64,000 nt of DNA from Alnus glutinosa. Lineage: Eukaryota > Streptophyta > Magnoliopsida > Fagales > Betulaceae. Where the stretch lies: assembly GCF_958979055.1 (NCBI RefSeq), contig NC_084886.1:42830654-42894653 (forward strand), written 5' to 3'. Within the stretch, counting starts at the first letter, position 1. Every line of letters starts with the position of its first letter. The notes beneath the pieces are model-generated. The model was not told the origin of the DNA. It did not search any database and saw only the letters and a program-made list of their open reading frames with translations. The translations under genes and the position numbers were made by a program. Shown one piece after another: positions 32,317 to 44,600 of this stretch.

Positions 32317-33217
32317 GTGATTGATCTTATTCTTCTATAATCCTCTATTTTATTCAAGCTGTTCATATGATAGTTCTATATGTTAATCTCATTTCACTGA
32401 TCAAATCGAGATTAGATTATAGTCAAATTTCGTTTTTTCTGGGTGATTATCCAGTGTTGATAAATTCGAATATTTATGTTGCTTGATTTCGATAATGAAG
32501 TGATACAGGGAACACTGTTTACATTTTTTTGAGTAATTTATAGAAGGGTCTGTAAAGGTTGGAGCTTTCTGGGTTCTCTGTTTGGCGGCTCAGAAAGCTT
32601 GGAAAAGCGAAACGAAACGGAATTTGAAATATCATTTTGTGTATTTGTGGATTTGCTGAAAGAGATGAATGTAATAAGTCACATAAGCCAAAAGAGTTGA
32701 ACTGGGTTTTGCCAAGTGGAGGTCTTTTTGCTTTCCCGGGTCCCAATTGATAAAAATATCTTGGGTTTGGGAATGCTAACAATTATCCTACGTTCTCTGC
32801 AGCCATATGTTTCAGATTCCCTTTGACTGATTTTGAAGCACAAAGCAATATAAATTCAATAACTTGTGAGATACATTTTCATTACCAAATATTTACATTT
32901 TGCTTTCTGGTGGCAGTAATCTGAACATATGGCGGTCGAAAAGTCCAGCATCGCCAAAGATGTTACTGAAGTAAGTTGCTCCTATTGATGTCTATGTATG
33001 AAATACACACGCACAGAATATATTTCTTTGTGGGTTTTCTGATACTATTGATGTCTATGTATGAACTATCGGGTTGCAATCTAATTTGTCTGGCTCCTGA
33101 CTACCGTGTTCTAATGTGCAGGATTGGATACAGTATGATTGCAGACGCAGAGGAAAAGGGCCTTATCACACCTGGGCAGGTTAGTTGCTTGTTTTACAAA
33201 GAAGCCTTTAGGGTAGG

Positions 33218-33500
33218 ATCTGTGCATGACGAAAAGGGTGTGACTCTCTTGGCAATAACATAAATTCTGGATAAATACACCATACTTAATATTTTCCAAT
33301 AGCATGCTTGTGAATTGTATTGCAAGTTTGATGAAAGAGAGATATGAATTATGTAAGTGTTGTTTTCTGGTGGAATCTTTGCACTTAATAAAATGACTGG
33401 GGAGTTTAATTTGTGCATAATGAAATATGTGACCCCTTAGCAATAGTTGTAATTCAGGGTAAATATACCAATACGCGATTTCTCCAATAGTATGATTGTG
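33218..33500. repeat. Diverged direct repeat in cysteine synthase intron
   Basis: About 95 bp at 33218-33313 ('tgtgcatgacgaaaagggtg' to 'gcatgcttgtga') recurs at about 33410-33500 ('tgtgcataatgaaatatgtg' to 'gtatgattgtga'). Non-coding, clearly diverged. Confidence 0.65.
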
Positions 33501-33594
33501 ATATGGAAAGCTAGCATGAGAAGAAAGATTACCATGTTATTGGTGGAATTTTTTAGCTGACAAATCTTCCTTTCTTTTTGCTGTGATATATTAA

Positions 33595-33885
<291 letters not shown>

Positions 33886-34596
33886 TAACACCATCATGGG
33901 TGCGGTCATTCATTAATGAAATGAGGTGAGTAGATATTGGTTGTGTTTGAAGGGTTATGAATTTTGAGTAGGACCAAACAGGGAGTTAGCAGCATAAACA
34001 AAGATGGTTTTGGCTTTTTCAAAATTTGAGTGATCTGTATTTCTATCGTTAGGTACATTATGAAACCACTGGACCAGAGATATGGAAAGGCTCTGGAGGG
34101 AAAGTTGATGCACTTGTTTCTGGGATAGGTACAGGTGGTACCATAACAGGTGCTGGGAAATTTCTTAAAGAGAAGAACCCTAACATAAAGGTTAGCTTTA
34201 GCTTGTAGTATAAACACCAACACTCTGTGAGTTTCGTTTATGAAAAGAAGGCAATAATGGTAGTTGAATCTTCTGTAGCCATTGCTCCATTGTAACAATT
34301 CATTTCTCATTGTCTTTCTTTTGTCTTTATGTTAGTTGTATGGTATCGAACCAATTGAAAGTCCTGTTCTTTCTGGCGGGAAGCCCGGTGAGTTATATCA
34401 AATTTATTGCTGCTCTGTGATGGATTATATTCATTGCATTTATGGAACCTGTGGCCTTCTCATTCCTCTTTTAACCAATATTTGAGGGAAATTCCTGACA
34501 AGCATAAATGAACCCTGTGACATTTGTTCTTTTATTTTTATTTTTATTTTTATTTTTATTTTTAGTGGCACCAGTGAGAAGCTTGTAACTTCTGCT

Positions 34597-34745
34597 CAGA
34601 CCACTATTTCACTGTGCTGACATGGCATTGCCAATCCACTCTTAGATCAACTCTTGTTTAAAGAAGAAAAAAAAAATTCAATGGTAAATTGGTTAATATG
34701 TCAGCATAGTGGGATAATGGTGAAATAGTGATGTGGTCAGTGTAA
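34597..34745. repeat. Fold-back repeat in cysteine synthase intron
   Basis: The left arm ('gaccactatttcactgtgct', 'gacatggcattgcc') is the imperfect reverse complement of the right arm ('tgtcagcatagtgggataat', 'ggtgaaatagtgatgtggtc'). The arms of about 50 nt flank an A-rich loop. It may be a small MITE; no clear target duplication. Confidence 0.55.
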
Positions 34746-35766
34746 TTTAAAGGGAGTGATGGGATTTTGGGTCCTAGTTGTGACTTTTTCTGGCACAGCT
34801 GTTGCCGACTTAAAAAGTACTGTTTTTTCAGTAAGCAAATAGAAAATGTTATTGTTAGTGCTTTTTATTAATTTCTCCTACTTCAATTTGATGTAATTTT
34901 TCATGACATAATTGATCCTCCCCATGTAACCATTTCATATATGCACAATATTTCTAGCTGATAACAGCTGTAAGCTTTAAGCTTGGGAACCCAATATGTT
35001 GACATATTATAGTTGTTACGCGTGTAGTATCAAATCATTCCAGAAATCAAGGAAGATGACAACCTCCTATTGGCTTTCTTGCATGTTCGACTCCATACAA
35101 ATGATTTTGAATTTCCCTTGAGCTCGTATATTCTTAATAACCTCACCCATTAATTGCTGGGTCTGTTCTTATGTTTAGAGTTGATTATAGTTTATATCGG
35201 CTTCTAGCTTTTACCTCGATTTAATTAGAACTGAAAATGGTTCTTCCATGAAACAGAAGATAGAAGTATCTTGGATTTTTGGCTATTTCTAACTCAAACA
35301 TATTATCCATGTGTCAATGTCAAGGTCCACACAAGATCCAAGGGATAGGTGCTGGTTTCATTCCTGGCGTTTTGGAAGTCAGCATCGTTGACGAAGTCAT
35401 TCAAGTAAGGCTCACATGTCTTTGATTATTTATATCCTTTATAGAAGTGCAATAAATCACATTATCTTTAGGGACTCCTGTACACATCATGTGTACTTGG
35501 GTGTCTCTCTTTCTAATTAGCATTCACTATTTGAAAAAATTGCTATTATCCAATATTAATATCTGGAAGTATAATGCACAATCAAAAATAGTAATGGATA
35601 ATTTATGAAAAGTCATCATTTCTTAATACAGAAACTGCTTTACACTATTAACAATTTAAATTTATAGATTTTGAATTCTAATAATGGTCATCTTCCTCCA
35701 ATTTGTCATTCTGATGTCATGGATGCTGTTTGTCTTTCTTTTCTTTCTTCTTCTTCTTCTTCTTCT

Positions 35767-35805
<39 letters not shown>

Positions 35806-36315
35806 TCTCATAGAACTAAAAAAAAAGAAAAAAGAAATGAGCTCTTCACAACCATGTTAAGCTTCCTACAACAGTTCTTCAGATGTCTTTGTCCTACAAT
35901 TTAAATGTTCCTGGGCTGAATGAGGTTAATTGATCATTATTTCTTCTGTCGCCCCAGCTAGGAACTGCTAACATGGTTGGAATTCCATTTTGAGGTTGTT
36001 TTTCAGTTGGCAAAATATGTTTCAGAATGTAACAGAGCTGTAAACATTTTAGAGATATGCAAAAAGGGCTTGAATGTGAAATCTCTCTTAAATGGATGCC
36101 GAGATAAGCTTAGAAATGATAAGTCATCATCATAAAATTGTATTTGATATGTTGACATGTGTGATGCTTCTATGAGTACAATTACATGACAAATACGTTG
36201 TAAAAATTGCTATGATCACATATATTTTTTAATCTATTTTTGTTTTAAATAAAAATAAAAATAGAAATTAGGATATGATATAAATAACTGGATGTGGGTT
36301 TATATGATCATTCAT

Positions 36316-36520
36316 AGTGATTATGCTATACTATAAGTTGCTGAAGCAGAATGCTTAAATCTTACATGTGCTCATTTTCTATTTGTTGTTTATCCATGAG
36401 ATTATTATTCAATTCTTAGTGATTATATTATACTGTTAAGTTGCTGAAGCAGAATGCTTAAATTTCACATGTTCATTTCCTATTATTTTTTACTTACAAG
36501 ATTATTAATCACTTCTAATG
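36316..36520. repeat. 102-bp tandem duplication in cysteine synthase intron
   Basis: Units 36316-36417 and 36418-36520 share 'agtgattat', 'aagttgctgaagcagaatgc' and 'attattaat/attattatt' at a constant offset. Moderately diverged. Confidence 0.7.
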
Positions 36521-37568
36521 ACTCTCTTTCCCGGTTGTTAAATTTGATTGTTGTGTTATATCTGTTATCCGCCAACTTCCCTTGCTTATTTTTCACCCTG
36601 ATTACAACTTTTTTAATCACTTTTGGCGGCCAAAGCTGTTTCTCATTTGTTACATCTGACTTATGTGTAATGTTGCCAGATATCAAGTGATGAAGCAATT
36701 GAAACTGCGAAGCTCATTGCACTGAAAGAAGGTCTATTTGTAAGTTTTCACCCTTTTTAAAACTGATAATTATGAGCTCAATGCTATTTTGGGCTATCTC
36801 ATTGAATCTGTTCCTTATCAGTATATAAATGACTTTCATGGCACTTTTGTTTTTGTTGGGTTTCTTATTGGACTTTTGATTGTTGAATCAACTGTCCAGG
36901 TGGGAATATCTTCTGGTGCTGCTGCGGCCGCTGCAATTAAGATTGCAAAGAGACCAGAGAATGCTGGAAAGCTCATTGTTGTAAGTTTAATCACTCCCCT
37001 CCAAATTCTAGTAAACCTAGAATAATAGAATTGGCATATTAGAAATAACTTAGTGAACACATTTTCTTTCAACTTGTGAGTCATGATGGAATATGGGATT
37101 TTTGCCATATGTCAAGGGTGTCCTAGTCATTTTCAAGATTTCCCATTAGGCTGACGGTTTAGCTCTTTTCTCTCTGCTTCATGGGTGACTTACCCCATGA
37201 ATTGATAACTGTTAATCAAGTCAAGACTAGTGACCAATCATCCCGGCCTTAAATTTTCTCTTTCTAGATAATTTTGTAATTCAAGTGCCTTTTGAGTGAC
37301 TAGTTCAATTTCAGATGGCGTTAAGACTGGACTGAATTTTGAGTAACCAACTCCTCATGCAGCATTTGCATGTCTATTTGGCTTAATAGACCATCCCTGA
37401 TCTCTCACTCTGTCAACTTCAATTTGAAATTTCGGCGTCAACCTTAAACTGTTCCATTCTATATTATTTATGCAGGTGGTTTTTCCAAGCTTCGGGGAGA
37501 GGTATCTGTCGTCTGTGCTGTTTGAGTCGGTGAGACGGGAGGCGGAAAGCTTGACTTTTGAGCCATGA

Positions 37569-38899
37569 ACTTTCCCCAGTTCCAAGCTAGTTACAACCTT
37601 CTGGCAATGGAATTTGAGTTGACATGGAAGAGAGAGCATGGTTTTAAGACTAGACAGATGTAGGGTCTGGGTCGGTACCTTGGTTTTCTCCTGGTTCTCT
37701 CAATAAGATTGTATTGAATTATTAGATATTTAATGTCTGAATTGCAGAATGCTTTCCAGGACTGATTCTGAAATTTCAGTTGTTGAGATATTGTTCAATT
37801 GTTTGTGGGCTTAAACATCATTGCAAATAAATGCAAGTTTTTGAGATGCTGGACGCAAGCTTCTCTAACTTACGGTCCGTTTGAGTTTATAATTTCTTTT
37901 AAAGTCATTTTATAATGTGCAATTTGAAAACAAAATTTTTAAAATGTAGTTAAGCGTTAAGTAAAATCAAAATTTGACCTATAAAATTGTGTTTTTACTT
38001 CTTGTTTGAGATTTGAAAAAATGCGTTTTGGAATCATAACCCTAGACAATACAAAATCTGAAATATGGTTTAAAATCGTAATTTCAAAAAAGCACCCATC
38101 AGTACCTACAATCAGTCATTAGGGTCCAGACTAGCTGAATATTTTGACACACCATCAACGATAACAACATCAAGTGAAACAAAATGACGAGGCATTGGTT
38201 GGATGTTGGAAACTCTTCCCTACGAGAATATTCTTACGTGCGAGGAGTAGAAAAAGCAAAAGGAGGCCAGAGTTCTGCTTAGGCGTCAATGTCAATAACC
38301 TTCGTTTACCCGGATCACCTTTCTCTCATGTTGAGAGGCCTACTTAAGGCTCGTTTGGCATCACTTTCTAATATAACTTTTTGCATTTTAGTAAAAGCAT
38401 TAATAAATAACTCAACACACAAACAACCAAAAAAAGTTAAAAACACCCTCTTCATTTTTTTTAACCTAAACGAAGCCTTAGAAGGCATCTTCCCAATTTT
38501 TTTACGTAAAAGAATTTGCGTCCAGACCAAAGACTTAACCAACAATAAGCACTTTTCATATATGACCCTAACTGTTGATTTAGAAAAAAATAAATGAAAT
38601 GGTGCTCAAGTAGAGTGATGGGTTGTAAAAATATGAGCAAAATTTGTAGATATTATTCTATAATCCTCTGGCTCACAGCCAAATTCCACCGGGCAATTTA
38701 AACCATAACCATTTTCTGTTGCATCTTACAAATTAAATTTATTTACAGTAAATAGCAGGAACGCAGATCAGCCATTCGCTACAGTGGGGCTGCAGCATTT
38801 ACAGTGGCAGAAAAGCAACTCGCTAAAGACCTCTGCTGGCACTTCGTGTTAGAATGAGAACACTAAACTCCGCCCCCAAATTCCACCATAAATAACCCT
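37569..38899. other. Intergenic between cysteine synthase and DOT2 (convergent genes)
   Basis: The 3' flanks of two tail-to-tail genes. Contains a Tourist-like MITE at 38347-38477. The open frame at 38289-38597 lies over that MITE and shows no protein-like features. Confidence 0.6.
38347..38477. mobile_element. Tourist-like (PIF/Harbinger) MITE
   Basis: 131 bp with ends AGGCTCGTTTGG and, as reverse complement of the right end, GGCTTCGTTTAGG. The trinucleotide TTA lies at both outer sides (38344-38346 and 38478-38480), as expected for PIF/Harbinger elements. Non-coding. Confidence 0.6.
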
Positions 38900-41614
38900 T
38901 CAAGGTTTAGGCTTCTTTGGTGTGCCTGAGTTTGCTGGCTCTGCTTTACGCTTTATCCCCAAGAAATGCTCAACCTGAAAGGTTGGATGGAAAAATTACA
39001 CTTAGTTATAAATGCCCGCAATGGGGAAAGAAGCAATAAAAGAAAGGATACATACATAAATCATAGATCGAATGCTACAGAGCAGAAGATATGATTATTC
39101 TATAACACTCTTTATTCAGAGAAAAAAATAAAAATCGGCAGTTTTGAACAGTGATGCAAATGCAATACCTCTAGCAACCTTACTCTCTAAACTTCAGAAA
39201 TTTTATTTTATTTTTTTTATAAAAAAAAAAAAAAAAAAAAAACACTTATGATGTTCTGGATTCACATGTCAGGATTAATATTAGAAAACTGGAGAATTTT
39301 ATCCAAAATATAAAAGCATAAAATCATGTTTTTACTGTTGTAGATCAGGCAGTTCTTAAGTTAATTTTTATTTCATGAATATATACAAGCAGGTCTAGCG
39401 AAACTGTCTACCAAGGAAAACTGCTTGACCACCACTAAAACTGTATTTAAATATAAACATTTTTTTTAAAAAAAAAAAAAAAAAAAAAAGGGCCTGACAA
39501 ATATCAAAATAGTTTCTTGGGAAATATTCACAAGACTAAAAAGAGAAATTTATGCATCAATATATTCCAACCATTATACATAAACGGATAATATCACAAA
39601 AATGTATAGAGTTGACAGACCTTTCTATCACCAAGCATGGGTGTCAAGCCCCCAGGGAGATCCTTCTCCACAGTGGCAAAGCCACTTCTAGGATCACTGG
39701 TTTGCCTGGTAAGAAAATACATACAAAAATAAAAAGTTGATAAAATCGAGTAAATTGATGTAAAAAATTGCCATTTAGACCATAATAGAACTACAGGCTA
39801 CTCATAATTCTCTAATTCAAATCTTAGATTGAAAACTGAGCTTTCCTCGTAGGGATGTTAACAAGAAACATGTATTTTTCTGTAAAATGAAAACATTAAA
39901 ATTCTAGATATCCGTGAGACAACCTGATGATCATCTATTATGCAGATAGTGACACCTAATTGAAGCAAACCACCATGGAAATAGGTGTACTTTAATCATG
40001 TTGAATTCTACCACCCAACTGATAAAATCCCCTTTATCTGTCTTTGACAACATTATGATTCAAAAAGTTATTAGAATCTAATCATGAAGCCCCCCCAACT
40101 AACCCAACAAGAAATCAAGATTCCTTGACATGGCACCAAGACTGTAAAGACATTATAATCATCTGGCAGCACCCTACATTCCACAACAAAATATGGGAAA
40201 ATCTATGCATCGCTACCAGCACTTGCACAAAAAGGGGAATAAAAATGTGAGGAACCATATCCAATATGCGAACATCAAGAGAAGATGTACAATGCTCTGA
40301 CTAATTGCTTAGCCTCCTAACCCAATAAACCAACACCCACCCCCATGCAGCACGTGCAACTGCAGGCACCCTGTGGAAGTAAACTGATATTTATTGGGTA
40401 CTACAATTGATGTACATATTACTTCACAAAGAATCCAGTAACCACAGATACTTCACTTGGGGGGAGAGAGTTGTTAATAGTAGCATGAAGTATGATGCCA
40501 ATTTATCTTTTATCTCCCCCAATCATGGGGGAAGGCTTCTTTTATTCAAAACTATTTTTGCCTAGCTTCTTTCCCTCTATTGAAATTCAGCAATCGTTGA
40601 TCATGATTATAAGTGAACATATGATACAGGATATAATACATACCCTGGTTTAACATGACCGCTAAGGACAAGATAGGGCATCTTTAGCTGCATTTGAGCT
40701 TCCCTCATCCTCTCCACAGATAGTGATGGTGTATCTGAATTCTTCATTTGCTTCAACTTCAATTCTTCCTGGTATTGCTTCATGCGCTTTTCTTGCTTCA
40801 TTTTGCCAGGACCCTTCCCATGAAACTTATGCGAAATCATCCGGAAGGCTTCCTTTGGAGTCATCTGGTAAAAACATGAACATTTGTCAAGGAAACTCCT
40901 AACACTAACAAAGAAATTAGAAGTGATGCTTTACACTTCATTTATGAACCAAAGATCAATACATCAATATAATGGTCTATACATAGGCATATCTAGACGA
41001 AAGCAAGAGACTCTCATCTTCTTTTTGAAAAGAAGCAAATCATTTTGCTGCTATGAGGGTCCAAAGTAATTCAACTGTCACAGCTTACTGATTATTGTGA
41101 TAATCATAAAGATATGACTAGTTTCAGTTTTTTCTGCAACATATGATTAACGCGCGCGCGCACACAGAGACATACAAGACAGCATGTTTGGACAGTTTAT
41201 CTCCACACACAATGGGTCTCAAAGTTAAAAAGTCATTTAGGTTGTCAATTTTTCACCCAATAGTTAGTCAGGATTTTTACACCACATCTATCTTGAATGC
41301 CTAACCCATGTCTATCTCCACTTTACATGGACAAGTAGCAACTAGCTATCATGACACCACCTGTCTTCAATCATGACTCCAATTCAATATACAACAAAAT
41401 AAATAGTCTCAGTGCATTTTATATGGCTTATTTTTTGTGGGAAGAAATAATAATAATATGGCATTAAATGCACGCACCTATTCATAACCATTACAAGAAA
41501 CCGTAGTGGCATGAAATAGTGCGGTTTAAAAAAATTTATCTGTGGTAACCAGTTTGTTTTGTATAACCTCCACTCAAGGATGTGTTTCGTACCAATTAAT
41601 GCAACAGGAAGGGC

Positions 41615-41669
<55 letters not shown>

Positions 41670-44600
41670 ATCCAATTCCACGAGATGACGTCAGTCCTTA
41701 ACTTATGCAATCTAGCCCTCAATACAATTCACTACCAAACAGCCAAATGCCAACAAAAAATATTTTAAAGAAACACACTGCCAACTGGCTTCCCTCCAAA
41801 ATCTACACCAGGTACCATGTGTAAACTCTATCTAAATAAGCATAAGCATCATCCACTCCAATGATCAAATAATGTCACACTATGTATTCTTCTCATTGAA
41901 GTTGATAAAAAGTTCCTCACTAAACCAGCCCACTACGAGGTCCCACAACCAATCTGTCTGCTACATATGTCATTTTAAAACCTTTTACTAGAGAATATAT
42001 CTAAACTAAAATGCTGTCATATTTTAATATGAATGATTTACTGATTCATCCACCTAAAAAAAAAAGAACAGAAATGATTGACTGGTTAAGTGAAGCACTT
42101 ACAATTCGCCCAAATTCATCTCTCCTGTCAATGCGAATTTCCTTTTTATGATCAACCAAAGATGATGAACGAGTCTCCTTTGATTCTTTTTTTTCATCAT
42201 CATCTACGATGCCCACAAGTTTGCTCTTTTTCTTATCCATGTTTCTGCCACCCCAATCTATACTTTCTTTGAGTGTTCCTCGCTCTTTAAGCAGCTGTAG
42301 CGCACCTGATAATCCTTTCCCAACTGCAACTTCTTGGATAGTGTCATCCAGTACTATCTCCTCCTTGTCCTCGTTAGTAGGGTGCTCATCTTTACTAACA
42401 TCTTTAACTTCAGTCCATCCTCCAGCCTCGTCTTTTATTTCTTCATTAGAAGCTTTTGGCTCTTCATCTTCTTCTTGCATAAAGACATCTTCATTTTCAG
42501 GCTTGCGGGCTTCTGATAGAGCAATAGCAAAAAGTAGAAGATATTTTAATAAAATAAATAAATACAAGCATTGGAAGACTTGAAAACCTATAGCAAACTA
42601 AGACATGAAATGAAATTTCAATAGAATACAAAAAATGATAATCCAAATTCACACTCACATAGTATCATATAGCCACCATACTATAGGCTCAAAAGTTGGC
42701 AAACTAGAAAAAGAAACTAAAAACATATTAGAATACCTAAAAGAAAGGAGGGGGATGGGATCAAGATTGATGTATAGATGGGAGCTCAAGGAAATTGGAA
42801 GCAGCAAAAGCAGGATAACATTCCAATGGAATATGGTCATGACTAAACCTAATTTTCCACCGGTGAATAAGATGGCCACCAGCTGACAACACTAAATGGC
42901 TGTGGAAACATAAAGCAGTAAAAAATATCAAATATGAAGAGATCTCAATTCAACCGGCGCAGCAGAAAGGTAGCTCAATTTTCAATTTTATTCACACACA
43001 TAAACTAACATTAAAAACGAAATAAAAAAAAAATTACCTTCATCAAGCTGGAGACCCCAGACAAACTCCTCCATCTCTGTAAAGACAACCTTGTTTTCTT
43101 GAGACTCTCCAGTTGTGGGATTTTGATCTTCTGCAGTTTGAATGCTGGCAGCAAGAAGTGCAACTGCTTGAGGACCAGCTGTCGCCTCCTCCACTTGCTT
43201 TTTAAGAGCTAATTTCCTTGCTCTTTCTAAAGATTTATGAAAATCCTCATCATCATCAGCAAAAACTGGATTTTCATCTTCCTCCAATTTAACAGGAAGT
43301 GTTTGTTCCAACCGCAGTGATTTTGATGCCTCATCGGCTTTAGCATAAGCTGCCTGGTATGCATTGTATCTCAATTCAGCCTCAACTCTTTCTTGCTCCT
43401 CTCTGATGGCTTGTCTCGCATCATTCCTAGAACCAAGATCCCCAACACCCAAACCAGCAGAGCGAGCTTCTGCTTCAAGGGCATCTAAATCCAGCTTCTC
43501 TTTCTTCCGCAAGGATTTCTTTTTCTTGGGCTTTTTGAACTGAAGCATTTCTTCTTGAGTAAAGTAATCTGATGAGATCTTCCCAACTGAGTTGAGATCT
43601 TCAAAGCGATTGTTTGTGGAAGCACTCCCCTCTATCCTTTTACGGAGCTGGCAATAAGAAAAAAATATCCTTCATAATCAAGGACAAAAAACTGATAAAG
43701 AATTAAAATCCATTTGAGTATCAAAAGAAGCATAAACTCATTTTATGCAGGAAATATCTGAACCCCAGAAATTAAGTACAGCCACTTTTTTTAAAGGAAG
43801 TATGGGACAAAAACTCGAATAAACAGGAAGTTGCAGAAACAATGATTACAAGAATGCCATTACTACACAGTTAGTCCCTCCTCAAACAGACTACTCTTCT
43901 CCTTTCGCTTTCTAGCTAAGAGCTTTCTCTTGTATACTTCCAGTGTACTTAGGGGCGCCTTACGCTTTTAATAAAACCAGTTTATTACTTCTATATATAT
44001 TACACGAGGAATAACAAATTACCTCTAGGAGTTTCTTCTCTGCTTCGCCAGAGAAACGTCCTCTTTCATCCAGAGCTAACCCCTGAAAAGAAGAATCAAC
44101 TACAAATTTCATGACCAATCCCTAAGCTCAACATTTCATGGAATAATTGAATAAAAAGATGAAAAAGGAAAACTCCTCAGACTAAAATTTAACAAACGAA
44201 TGGAAAAAACAGAAAATAAACCTCGTCCACAGTGGGATCATCATACTGTGGCAGCATTTTCTTCTCTGCACCAGGGTCATCATTAAACCTAAAGCATCAC
44301 AATGCATAAGAGTCATTAGTCATTTTTTGATATAATTACGAATAATAACACATCATAGAAACAATCATCTTACTTATCAACATAGACCCCTGTTTTCTTC
44401 TTTGCAGCCTTGTAAGCCTCATCCCGCTGCTTTTGCTCTCCAATTTCAACATTCTCAAGCATGTCAACATCTGTCACATCAGACCAAAATCCTCTGTTAC
44501 ATAAAAATGTCAAGTCATCTGAAGGAACCTGGGCCCCGAAAAACAAAATGTTACACCAAAATCGTTTTACCTTCATTGATGTCACCATCTGCAAGTATAT

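Noticed and set aside
41150-41166. (CG)n/(CA)n short run as Z-DNA site
   Set aside because: Only about 16 bp and intronic; not distinctive.
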